Assembly: GCA_013398015.1 (NCBI GenBank)
Contig: VZRR01004733.1
Span: 62,257 to 126,256, forward strand
Source of the DNA: Oreocharis arfaki
Taxonomy: Eukaryota; Chordata; Aves; Passeriformes; Paramythiidae
Direction of reading: 5' to 3'
Length of the DNA stretch: 64,000 nt
Within the stretch, counting starts at the first letter, position 1; each line of letters opens with the position of its first letter. This document shows positions 1 through 11,310 of this stretch, in pieces. Made by a program: the position numbers and the translations under genes. The notes under the pieces are model-generated. The model saw nothing but the letters and a program-made list of their open reading frames with translations, had not been told where the DNA came from and searched no databases.

Positions 1-2706
1 TCCAAAGAATTTGACCTCATGCCAAAACATTTCTTTGAGTCTCATTCTGTGTCTTTTCATTTCCTGTAACTGGAGCATGACACAGATGATCAAATTTTAA
101 AGCTATTTTTCAGACCTCCCCTGTATACAATTGTACATTTACACGTGGGCAAGGAAGGAAGTTACTATTTACTTTTGCATAAACTGCTTTCAAAAAAGGA
201 AGTCCATGAAGCATTTGTGGGTGGGAGATCTGCAATTCTGGGGAGGAAATTCTTGAATGTAGTGTTCCTTATAACCATAAGGGATATATACAAGGAAAAA
301 AAGAAGAAAATAATTATGTATTTCATTGGAAGAACAGGTTTTTTTCCTCCAAACTTAAGGTTGACTTACTATTTAGAGAGTGTTTTTTCCCTACTTTCAC
401 ATGGCATATTGTTCTTTCCTGCCAGTGAAAAGCTGGCAGATGCTATGAAACAGTGGTGATTTAAGCTTACTAGTGTGCCCAGTGATTTCAGGGTATTGTG
501 TTTGTATTGTATTTACCTTCTGTTTTCTTCCACTCTTATTAGAAATAACTCTAGGGAAGAAGTCAAACTGCAAAGAGCTGAAAAGTAGGAAAGTAACATC
601 TCTTCTTGGCATTTTCTGGGGCTCCAAAAAGTGATATTCATAGTACATAAAATAACTCTATTGATCTGAAACATCTCACTGCTGTGGTTGAACCAACAGT
701 CCTCCTACAAACACATATCTAGGATTTGTTGTTCATCTCATGCCTGAAGTGAAACAGGAACTGAGAGAGTTAATGGATATAGGTCTGTGGTCTAGGCTTC
801 AAGATTTTCGATGTCAAAGTATCAGTCTAAAAGATTTCTTGCTGGTGTTGAGTTTATTGACATTATTGATGAAATAACTTTCATCAGCGAAAAAATGACA
901 TAATATTTTTGAAATGGAACACCAAGGAGCAAAATGAGTAAAGACACAAAGGTTGTCGTTATTTTCTTTAACTTCTTAAAAAAAAAAAAAAAAAAACCAA
1001 AACTGTTTTAGAGAGCAATAGGGCAAGTTTGGGAAGGCAATGATATGTGCTCTAAATATTCATAATCGTGTTATTACAGGCCAAAAATATTTTGTCACTA
1101 AAGAGATAAAGATATTTCAAACATTTTCTGAAAGGGAATTTATACAAGGCAAGTTTTGTAAGAACAATTTATCCCTTAGTTTTACTTGGTGTATCTTTTC
1201 TATGTTAGGAATATTGATTTCCATGAAATATAAGCTCTAACTTTTCCCGTGATCCTCCCTCTCCTTTTCTTTTCTGTTCTCTTTGGTTGTTATTATAACA
1301 ACATTTAAGATTTTTATTCAGAGGCATTTCCACTTGTAGAAAATTTGCCAAAGAAGAATACAGCCAAGATACATAAGAGTTTATTTTGTTAATTTCTGCC
1401 TGAGAAATGATTGTGCCAACCCTTAAGCAATGAACTGTTTTTTCAGGCTGTAAGAGTCTACATTGTCTATGGAGGTATGGTTAATGACCAGACACTCTGA
1501 ATTCCTTACATTTGCCCCAAATCCCTTTTTCAGTTTGTACTGATGAGGAAGCACTGTACAGGACGTAACAGTTGCACTGAAACCTTGTACTCTAACAACT
1601 AATATGAGAGTGTGTATTTACCAGATCACCTGTTGCCTGGTGGTCCTAAATTTGGCTCTCAACAGAATCAGCTTAGGAACTCCATTCAGATTTTGACTAT
1701 TTTGTGTTTTGTGACATGAATTAAGCACCTATTATTGATATAGATCACAATGCTATGCAATATTTGGAGTACCTTTTGTTTCAAGCTAATGACTATTTAA
1801 TCAGTTTTACCATTTTGAATAAGAAAATAATTCTCCTTTTAAGTTACCATAAATGTTAATTAAATCTTCTTGCACTAAATACTCTTCAAAATAAGTAAGT
1901 ATTGCTTGCAATGTCTCTTCTGGACATTGCTGAACCTCATATAAGACAAGAGTTAACAGAAAACCACCCTTGATCATTTTTTTCCTAAGAGAATAGTAAA
2001 GTATTTTAAAATGTGTTTCAGTTATTTAGGTTTGTTTCTGCTAAGAATGTTGAGGTGTTTTCTACAAAATTTACCATCCTTGTAGCCTTTCTCCTTCTCT
2101 ATACGGAGATGGTATACAGGTAATTTTTTTAGGTGTGTTTTTTATTTCATCAGATAGCTTTTGCTATCTAAGATGTAGCCTTCATGTTCTTAAGTCATGC
2201 ACAATGCACTATTAGAACTGGAAAATTAAAAACCTATGACAGAGAAAGCTTGAAAAATAGTTATAAAATGGGAACACACATATTCATGTACATAAATAAA
2301 ACAAAGAAATGGAAATAATCCACATTTTACTTGTCAAATTTCAAGAATCACAGTCATCACAACTGACCTTTTCATTTTCTGTAGTAATAGCAAGAATTCT
2401 TCCTTTTTCTTTTTCCCCCTATTTTTTTACTTCACTTGTTTCTATTAGAGCCAGAATAAAAAAAGTTGTTATATTTACATGTCAAGAGTCATGACATCTG
2501 GAGCAAGGCTGAATGCATTATTTCCTGGTGAGAGTGTTACACAATAAGTCTTGACTGACATTACACGAAATCTGAGATGCTTTCTGATCAGCTGATTTAA
2601 TTAAAACAAGATATTTGGTTCTGCACAACGCCTGTGTGTAATCTATTATAAGCCTTTCAAACGTACAAGTAAATACTGTAAAATGTTATTAGATTGGCTT
2701 GCGTGA
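1..2706 (+). other. 3' part of the GRM8 intron upstream of the exon
   Basis: AT-rich sequence with no exon, RNA gene or recognisable transposon. The one visible low-complexity feature is an A-run of about 18 bases at 979-996. The short ORFs here lack family resemblance. Confidence 0.8.
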
Positions 2707-2725
2707 CTTGTCCTTCTGTTTGCAG
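2707..2725 (+). promoter_or_regulatory. Splice acceptor with polypyrimidine tract
   Basis: The sequence CTTGTCCTTCTGTTTGCAG ends exactly where receptor homology begins. It is a pyrimidine-rich tract with a CAG acceptor. The reading frame before it no longer resembles any glutamate receptor, which fixes the exon start at 2726. Confidence 0.93.
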
Positions 2726-2942
2726 ATACCTCAAATCAGCTATGCATCTACAGCTCCCGAACTGAGCGATAACACCAGGTATGACTACTTCTCTCGAGTG
2801 GTCCCACCAGACTCCTACCAGGCACAGGCCATGGTCGATATCGTGACGGCCCTTGGGTGGAACTATGTCTCAACACTGGCTTCTGAAGGCAACTACGGAG
2901 AGAGTGGTGTGGAGGCGTTCACCCAGATCTCCAGAGAAATTG
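2726..2942 (+). CDS. GRM8: Internal exon of metabotropic glutamate receptor 8 (partial gene)
   Basis: This 217-nt exon encodes 72 complete codons plus the first base of a split glycine codon. It opens in phase 0 with IPQISYASTAPELS and closes with FTQISREI. The protein is a class C GPCR that senses synaptic glutamate at presynaptic membranes and signals through Gi/o. This exon lies in the extracellular Venus-flytrap domain. By alignment to mGluR1 (S186, T188, D208, Y236, recalled from the family), the ligand-contact positions are present: A7-S8-T9, D29 in RVVPPD and Y57 in EGNYGESG. The residues NTRYD, TALGWNYVSTLASEGNYGESG and SREI favour GRM8 over GRM4 and GRM7. Residue 21 is Tyr where I recall Phe in mammalian GRM8. 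The length is not a multiple of three, so skipping the exon would shift the frame. No neighbouring receptor exon is in the window. The family is near certain and the paralogue very likely. Confidence 0.95.
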
Positions 2943-2948
2943 GTGAGT
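2943..2948 (+). promoter_or_regulatory. Splice donor GTGAGT
   Basis: GTGAGT directly follows the exon's final G and matches the consensus donor at every intronic position. Splicing after base 1 of the codon leaves a G, which fits the conserved Gly that follows SREI in this family. Reading on into the intron gives 13 unrelated residues and then a stop, so retention of the intron would truncate the receptor. Confidence 0.93.
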
Positions 2949-5449
2949 GTGTGTTTATCAGGCTTGGTATTTATAGCTGCTGAGTTGCAGAGCATTGCTG
3001 AGTCCTGCTTAGGTGTATGCAGTGTGATCAGGACACCGTGGGCATGTTACCTGGACTCAAGTGGGTGATTTTGCTTCTTGCATGTCTGCCAAGGTGACGA
3101 TTCTGGCAGCAATTTAAGAAGAGCGGCAGAAAATGTATATCTCTTGACCCTTTTGGAAAGGGCGGTTCCTTGATGAGTTAGGGGCCAAAAGCAACCGTCT
3201 GCTGAACTGCACGATGATTTGAGGAAATGCAATTTTTGGTTTAGCTTAGGAAAATTATAGTCCAGTGAGACCTTTTTCTAGGTTCCAGAACAGATAAACC
3301 TAGAGGTTTTAATTTTGATGAATTTTAAAAACAACGAAACCCCTCCACTCTGAAGTAAAAGATATGACCTTGTTGTTCTTCCTCCGTAAGAGAATGTGCT
3401 GTACAAGTACAGGCATTATGAGAAGTATATTTAAGTCCCTTTGATCTTTTAAAATTTTTTTTTTCACACTTTCATAGTTCTTTCTGGCCTGACAAAAATG
3501 GCTGTTTCTCAGGAACTGTAGATTTTGGACACCAAGGAATAAGATAATGAGTAGCAGGTGGATTGAAAGAGGGTGGAATTAGTCTTCGACCAAGTACTGT
3601 GCTAAATGACATACAACTTCCCTGCAAACAATCTTCCTGTCCTTCCTCAGAAAGCCTTGGTTAATCTACTTGATTTGGCTTTCAGGGTGTGCACATACAA
3701 GCTCCAGTTCTTTTGAATCAGCTTGGGTGACAAAATATGATAAAGTCTCTCACTTTCATTAACTGCATGTGAATATAGAGAGCGTCTCTATCACACAGGA
3801 AGGCACATGTGTGTTTCAGGTACTTATGCTTGAACCACAAAGGTAAGTGATTACTTGCAAGAACCTGGTTGTAGAAAGAAACTGCAGCCATTCCTGACAT
3901 TAGGGAAGCAGTGTATGTAATATGCTCAATCATTTAATTGATAAATATTCTTTTTCTAGCTTCTGATCATTGCTTGCAGCTCCTAGGTGTCTTCATGGGA
4001 GAGCCAAAGCTGTCTACTGTACGTTGCTTTGATCTGGAGTTAGCAAAGGCATGGATAATTCTTTCACAGTTCATATCTAAAAGAGGTGGTTCATCTATTG
4101 CAAATAGATTGGCTTCCCCAGACCATCACTGAATTCATTGGCTGAAAAATCATTTTTTCTTGAAACCTTCTGCAACACAGCTAGTTCTGAGTTATGAAAG
4201 CAAACATATAAAATATAGGACTTTTTACTGTTTCCCATATCCAGGAGTATGAGAGAACTCCAGATGGGTGCAAAAAGTGTAATTACCTTGCAATCACAAT
4301 TACTTGAGTTTGTGTGTTCATTGATCCTGGAATAAAAAAGACCATTGTAATTTGATAAACAATTAACACATATAATGTAAATAAATATTATTAACAGAAT
4401 TGTGAATCCAAAGCAGTTAAAATCCTGCATAGGTGTACTAAGTATTACAAAATCTGTGTAGCACCAAGAAGCATAGTAGGTCATGATTTGTGGTTTGATT
4501 TTTTTTTTTTCTGCTTATGATTTATTTTTTCTGCTAGAACGCCTGATTTTTGGCAACCTCAGTGCTCCCAGCAACTTACCAACTATTGTAGATATCAGGG
4601 ACTCTAATGGTTCTGAAGAAGGAAAGCAGAGGGAGGCAGGACAGACAAGTAATTTTTATTTCCTAGAAAAATGTTCAAGTAAACAATCAGGTAAATCATA
4701 TGTAACCACAGGGACGTGATTGATAACCAGTGCAGAATTGTCAAGAACAAACAGTATCAAATCCATCTAATAATTTTCTTTGACAGGATAACAGCTTATA
4801 GCTGGAGAAAAAGCACTTGATGTGTCACATCTCTCAAATTTTGTAGTGCTATCTCAATTTTCACATACAGTATGCTCCTGAGCAAATTTGGCAATTGTGA
4901 TCTAGGTGTAAATAGGCTGGATGCAGCCCTATTTAGAAAATTTTGCTCAGAGAGCAATTAGTAACTATTTCTGTTTGAATGAGAGGATGTGTTGTGTGGT
5001 ATTTGGCAGTTGTTTAAGCTGCATTAGGTACTAGCCAACATTTTCGTGTTTAACCCAGATGGACTTGGAATGAAGAATACTGTAAAACTTGGAGGTTACC
5101 TTAGGGTCAGAAGGACTAAGACTGGGACTAGGAGAGTATCTAGAAGAAATCTTTAGAGTCCATATGTGAAAACACTGTCTGGAAAAGGACAAATTTGAGA
5201 CACCAGAAGACGTTTGGCTTCTGCCAGAAGGATCTGTACAATGAGGAATTCAGACAGACTGGTCAGAAAATACTATTTTAAAAAGTGATGCAAGTGATTT
5301 AAAAAAGTAAATTTTAACCTATATTTCTCATGTTTTAATGAAATATGCAGATGGACATACCATCTGTAAAATAATTTGAGTAATCCTCCAATTTGTCTGT
5401 CAGTTGTGGAACATCATTTTGATTAAATATGGGTATTGCCCCTCACTTC
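2949..5449. other. Unannotated intronic sequence
   Basis: No gene or confident repeat seen. The sequence is AT-rich, with moderate GC just after the exon (about 3.0-3.2 kb) and a T-run at about 4500-4510. The 5040-5280 stretch could be a decayed upstream part of the CR1 that follows, but I cannot show this. Confidence 0.6.
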
Positions 5450-5907
5450 AGAAAAGGTGAAACTCCTCAAGCAAGCAAGAGCAAAGGCAAATCTTGAAAA
5501 CATGGGCTATGGGGAGCAACTGAGCAGGGGGGCTTGGTTAGCCTGAAGAAGAGTTGACTAGGAAGGGAAGGTGGTAGAAAATAATGTTTTCAAATACGCT
5601 TTTGCAGAAAGGTAGAGGACCACTTGTCCATCCACATACAGTGTATGTAAACAGAAGTAATGGAAATAATCTCTAGCATGATTCTGTCAAGATTTGGAGA
5701 AAGCCCCTTTGAATGGTTAAGACATTAAGTGTTATACCAGCTTGCTTGGGGACATTTTGGGAACTCCATTGATAAGGATCTGGGAGAATGCATTAGACGA
5801 ACACCTGCCCTGTGATTATGCAAGTGTACTTAGCTCTTGCTTGGGGCTGGGAGGTGGATTGGATGATTTCTTGATGTCCCTTCTAGCCTGATCCTATTAT
5901 CCTCTGT
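5450..5907 (+). repeat. Old CR1 LINE fragment, sense strand
   Basis: Collinear with the CR1 3' region: GAGCAACTGAG, then TTAGCCTGAAGAAGAG near 5540, then GACGAACACCTGCCC near 5800. It ends with GGTGGATTGGATGATTTC and a CCCTTCTAGCCTGAT segment close to the CR1 3' terminus. It is heavily mutated, with no open frame. The left edge is approximate. Confidence 0.7.
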
Positions 5908-7941
5908 CTTCAGACTTTTCATCTGAGCCATGGTCTGGAAATGCATTTAAAATGGAAACCGAATAGCATCTAACTGTGAGGTCTGAGACTATAGAGTCTA
6001 CAGAAATCATCACATGGTATAAGACTGCACACAACAGCAAAACTTACCAGCTCTGTGTTAATAAACTGTGTGTTAAGAGAACCGAATCAGGACACTATGC
6101 CTCTTCTGCAGCTGGCATACAAATATACAGGACAGATCAGCTCCTTGCTGAGTACATTATGTCCTGCTTAAGATAAGTAGCCAACAACTGGAAGCAAAAT
6201 GAATGTGAAGATCAGCATAATGAAAAGCAAAAAAATTGAGGAAAGGATATGAAAAATATTGATATATTCACTTCTGAAAAGAATTCAGTGTATGAGAGGA
6301 TGTGAGATGGCAGATTTGAAAATATAAATAGGAAACCTTGGGTTTTTTTGTTTATTGTTTGTATTGTTTTTTAAAGTTGAGAGTAGAAAAAGAGCTAGGG
6401 TTTTACATAATTTGAAAATAGAGATTAATTTCATGTACTTATATTTTAATGTAATTTTGACTCTTAATTTTCAGTTTGATTGACTCTCTGTTCAACTTCT
6501 ATTTCTTGATCAGTAACAAGCAAAAGGAAGAAACAGGCTGCCAAATGAAATGTGGAATACTGAAAAGGTCAAAGTGGTGCCACCCTGACATGTCACCAAA
6601 TATATTACATATCAAAATTTGCTCTGATTTTAATGACAAAGATCCTGTCTGGGACAAAGCAGAGCTGGAAATTAAATATTTTACATGACAGTGATTGGAA
6701 GGAGATTATTCCAACTCATTCTTCCATGCATTGTTTGAAGACAATGATTAAATTTATAGAGTTTTCTACTCCCATTAAAAAGTTAATGATACCACTGTAA
6801 TCATTTTGACATCATTATCAAATCATTTTGGTACATTGGCCAAAGGAATGAATTTATACTAATTGCTTAAGAGTTTAAGCATTAAACTGAAACTTGACTC
6901 ACTGATACAAACTAAAATGAGGCAAAAAAGGGAAGCACATTTCACCAAGTCCTCATTAAACTGTCATGCTAAATATCGGTCTTCTATTTACTTACTGTTC
7001 ATTATCTTTGACCAAATAAATGTTGGAAAATTTCTAATCCAACTTTCTTTTAATGGTTCATTCCCCCTGTTATTAGAAATCAAATGAATTTTCTATTAGA
7101 GAGAAAATCATTGGATGCTCTTCCTTTTTTATTTTCCAAGATACAAAAGCGTTTGATTCAGACAAATCTCTCTGAGTCCAGAATACTTACTCAGTTAGTG
7201 AGATGTTTGTAGTGAAAAATGTAACAAATCTACAAATAATATATGAAATGCTACACAACAGATTTTGTTCACCACTATTGGTCAATTGCTGATAGGTACT
7301 GGCAGTGAAACACTCGTGAAACTCTTAGAAGAGGAGGTAAAAATGATAAAGGTAGGTAACAGAGCTGATCATTAAGAACAGGTGAGAAACTTCAGCACTG
7401 CTTGCCCCTTTTTGCTTGTCAGTTGATTTTGTATGTCTTGCCAGAGGTGTAAAGAAGATAGCAAAGAGCATTTAATCCAAGAGCATTTTTTTATCCTTGA
7501 CGGGTCAAAAGAACAGCTTCATGGCTGCTTTATCTCAGAAGAGAATGAGGCACTCAGTATCAGGGTGTGACCTTGAATACATGTTTTTAGGAACAAGGTT
7601 CTGTAGTTTTACCTATTCCTTTAAGACTGGTACATTGCAGTTAACAGCATTTTTCTGTGGAGGGACTACAGTTACTCTAAGATTTTTCATAATATTTTAT
7701 CATTACAGTGACAACTACATATTAATGATAATGAATGCATGTGCAGAATGAATGCTACAGTAGCTTTATTTGCTTTAGACTTCAGCATAGGTAGCTCTAT
7801 TTTGTTTGCATAGGGAATGGCGTGTGACATTTCTTTGACATAGTTCTTCAATCATGTTTGTCTCTTGTCTGTTCTTTCAGTGTGTTTACAGTGGTGCATT
7901 GTACCTCTGCTTTTCTCCAAATGATTAGATTTCTTCTTCAC
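5908..7941. other. Unannotated intronic sequence
   Basis: AT-rich intron with no recognisable gene, RNA or transposon. Several short ORFs occur but have no support. Confidence 0.6.
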
Positions 7942-8082
7942 AGAAGAATCACAGAATAGTTAGGGTTAGAAATGATTCTGAGGATTATCTAGTCCAACCC
8001 TCTTCCAAGGCAGGGTTGCCTAGAGCAGGTTACAGAGGAATATGTCCAGGTGGGTCTTGAATGTCTCCAGAGAGGCAGAATT
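7942..8082 (-). repeat. CR1 LINE 3' fragment, antisense
   Basis: Read on + the block starts AGAATCACAGAATAG, the reverse complement of the CR1 3' terminus, followed by CTAGTCCAACCC. It continues through GAGCAGGTTACAGAGGAA, GTCCAGGTGGGTCTTGAATG and TCTCCAGAGAGG, all characteristic of the CR1 tail. It is a short 5'-truncated copy. The right boundary is where similarity fades. Confidence 0.9.
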
Positions 8083-10690
8083 ACCTTTAACAACTTTTGG
8101 ACTTCGAAGTTCAATGGAGAAAGTGGAAGTCTATTGGGAACTGGGGAGGGAGGTTTGAACAGGAAAATAAAACTTAAGGGATGTAACATTTCCTTTCCAC
8201 TTAGACATCGATAATTTAGAAATAAGATGGTTTGCTGTTAAGATTAATTCACATTTCCTGCAGTAATCGCTGTATACATTTGATATAAAGCTAAAGCTTT
8301 TTGTATTTTGTTAAGTAAGATGAATGGACTTCTCCCCCAGCCCCCAGATAGTGTTTAATAGAAGATTAAAAAATCTTGCAACATAGAGATGAAAGAAATA
8401 CGACACATGAAATGTAACCTTTTCCCCAGAGATATTTCTGCTTTATAGTTTGTTTTCAGGCATAACAAATGAATTTTCACAACTAATAATATTCGAACAT
8501 ACCCTCACTAAGGGTAAACAGTTTAAATAAATTTTAAGTTATATTTTCATATTTATGCAGATAAAACTCTATTGAGAGAGCTGTATTTTAAGCTGCAAGC
8601 TGTAATTAATAATAACACTATATAATTGGCTACAGGAGCTTCAAAGTAATGTTGAAAAATTACAATATCAGATGACAGGTGTATTAATATTGCAAAAGCT
8701 TGAAAATTATTCCAGCAGTTTTTAATATTTGTACCAATTAGTACCTGATAAAGAACAGTATAATTTCTAGGGATTTAAAATGAAAGAATATTTTAATTTC
8801 TCTCAGTGGTGCTTATCAATGTGATTATCTTTAGCTATAATTATTTTTTTTCTGTACGGTTTTAGGGAGGTATCTACGAGCAGTAAGCGTACTTCCTGGG
8901 TATGCTCTCTGACCCTCCAGTAATTGTAGGAATAGAGACTTTAATAGCTCTTGAGGGGTTTCTGCTTCAGTCAATTAGTTAAGGCACTTTTAAAATGTGT
9001 TATAGAAAGTTCACTAGCTACAGTACTGTAAGTACTACAGAAGTCTATGTAGAAGGACTTTTTTCTTTTTGCTTTGTGTGAACACCAGATGTTTGTATTG
9101 GTTGTGAACACAAATTCAAAGAATAATAAAGATGTCCAGGAAAGTTTATTTCAGCACGGCTTTTAGTACAATGGCTTGTTTGTAGCCATTGCAAACCTCT
9201 TAACTTAGTCATGATATCTAATTCAATTTTTTAAAATGTATAAATACAAACAAAATTATAGATGTAATGATACTAATTTTAAGAGAACAGTCTTATTAGA
9301 TTAAAAATTAGATTCAACAAGAATATTTTTGTTGAAATATAGCGTGTGATGGCCATAGCGAACATGCTTTTTCATGAAGAAAACTCGTTTTTCAAATGCA
9401 GAGCACTTTGCTCTTTGCAGACTGGAAAGTCTTAGTGTCTATAAACTGAAGTCAGTAGCTTTAGGGAAAGCTTTTCAAATAGGATGTAAGGTGTGCTTTT
9501 TAATATTAGGTGTGAAAAGGCATCTTAAAATTACTAAGGGATAGTGGTATATTTATCTGAGGTTTAAATCGATAGGTGAAATCTTTCTAAAAGGAAAGGC
9601 CAAATTTAGAAATCATTGCTTGAACTGTAGCCTATACTATGCTTGAGACATCTTTGATTATTAAGGATCTTTTCTGACCATATAAACTGTTATTAAAATT
9701 TCTGAAATAAAAAGGAAGATTAATATATAGGGTTTAACGTGTCATCTGATCATTGAGATGACAGGAATAAAATTTCTCGTGTTGCTGTTCTGTATGTTGG
9801 TATGTATTACCATTGAGCCTGTATCTCCTCATAGACTCTGTGACTCTTTTTTGCTCGAAGGAGTCCCTGAGCAAACAATTCACACATAATTAAAGAACTC
9901 CTGTGAAAGCAAATGTCTAAATCAAAATGTAGTCATTCTAGTTGTTTATGACCAAATTTCACACAGTCCCATTAACAGGAAGTGCATTTTAACTCAATTA
10001 ATACCAGTGGATTTTCTTGTGTTAAGGAAAAGTATTTGTAAAGTGGATAGTAGAAGAAAAATCATCAAGGATGCTCAATAGGATTTGTGGTCTGAATAAA
10101 GCTACCCATGCTTTGTTTTTGTATTATGATTTTTTTGTGGTGAAAGGCAGAGGACAACTATTGGAAAAAACAGCTTATTTTCCACAATGGTTGTGCTTAA
10201 TTGTTTAAAAAAAAAATTAAAAATCTCTTAATAAGTCCCAGAAGCTTTACAGATTTTGCCGTGAGATTTTTCCCCTCCTTTATCAAGAACTGAGTTCCTC
10301 TGTCCTTTATTTTTTTATATAAACTTCTGTTATTGTCACTTCTGCAGAAAGCTTGTTGTCACACAAGATTCAGCCAAGCACCTTGTGTATTGCAGTGGTG
10401 TGCAGTAGTGGGATCAAATAGGCAGACTATGGCATAGTAGTCTGGTCAGAGCCTGTGTGAGTCAACTTTGCCAACACAACATTTAATGGTTTTGCTTTCC
10501 TGGCATGCACAGACTTTTGTAAGGAAAGCCTGTATTTAAGGGCACCACCTGAGTAAAAGTGACAGGAAGGACCACGGTAACATGGACTTGGGCTGTATTT
10601 ACACGATTCTTTTGTTAACATGTCAAAGGCTTCGCAGCATTTGAATTATAATCTTGGTTATGCTCCTGTCAAGAGGAACTATTTCTGATA
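8083..10690. other. Unannotated intronic sequence, partly very AT-rich
   Basis: No gene seen. The 8.5-8.8 kb part contains several TAATTA-like motifs and is listed separately as a possible conserved non-coding stretch. The remainder shows no recognisable repeat. Confidence 0.55.
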
Positions 10691-10826
10691 TCACAGAATA
10701 CTCTGAGTTGGAAGGGACCCACAGGGACCATCAAATCCATTTCTTGAGTGAATGGCCTTTGCAGGGATTGAACTCACACAACCTTGGTGTAATTAGCATC
10801 ATGCTCTCACCAGCTGAGCCAGTCTC
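10691..10826 (-). repeat. tRNA-Ile-derived SINE with CR1-like tail (TguSINE1-like)
   Basis: On the minus strand, the right part (about 10751-10826) follows a tRNA-Ile gene: TGGCTCAGCTGG gives an A-box, then the anticodon region, then GAGTTCAATCC for the B-box. The left part (10691-10740) is CR1-like: TCACAGAATACTCTGAG then TTGGAAGGGACCCACAGGG on +. A tRNA head joined to a CR1 tail is the structure reported for TguSINE1 in zebra finch, which is mobilised by CR1 machinery. Base changes in the tRNA part and the missing acceptor stem make a functional tRNA unlikely. Confidence 0.85.
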
Positions 10827-11131
10827 AGGGTCTTCAGTGGTCTAGAATTATTAGCCTCATTCATGTTAAGAGGGTACACCTGATAAAGACAAATTGTTGA
10901 GGCTCTTGAGTTTTCTGAGAAAATTCTATTTGTCTCTCTGCATGTCTTTTTGTCTTGAAATGGTTTCTACTAGTTTTAAATATTTAGCTTTTTTTTAGAA
11001 GGCTTTGCTTTCTACCTGGAGACCTGTAACTTTTAAAAATTGTGTGAGCAATGCCTCATGATTGATATTAGCAATACACTTAGTATCAGCTCTTTTGTGA
11101 TCTGTGGCTGCAGTTAAAACAATGAAGCACT

Positions 11132-11310
11132 GGAACTGTCAGACTGAGTCAGACGCTGAGAGTCAATATCTTGTTTCCGGTGGTGGCCTCAATACGCAGA
11201 ACAAAAAGACACCAAAATCTTACTTAGTCACTGGCAGAAATACTTATCCAAGGAGTGTTCTGTAACCCCAGATATTTATTGGTTGATACTTAGATTTCCT
11301 ATAGCATGAA
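11132..11310 (+). repeat. Old interspersed repeat remnant
   Basis: The order GTCAGACTGAGTCAGAC, ATCTTGTTTCCGGTGGTGGCC, CTGTAACCCCAGATATTTATTGG and CCTATAGCATGAA parallels an ancient repeat I recall from reptile and bird genomes (pattern: cagtatcctgtctccgacag ... tagtggttggcttatgcc ... gaagcatga). The class assignment is uncertain. Divergence is high and the edges are soft. Confidence 0.45.

Noticed and set aside
4483..4719. 78-residue + ORF
   Set aside because: It starts in a T-rich tract and has no family resemblance or splice signals in register.
10751..10826. Possible functional tRNA-Ile gene on the minus strand
   Set aside because: The acceptor stem is not preserved, the T-arm and anticodon regions carry changes, and the unit is fused to a CR1-like tail, so it is a SINE head.
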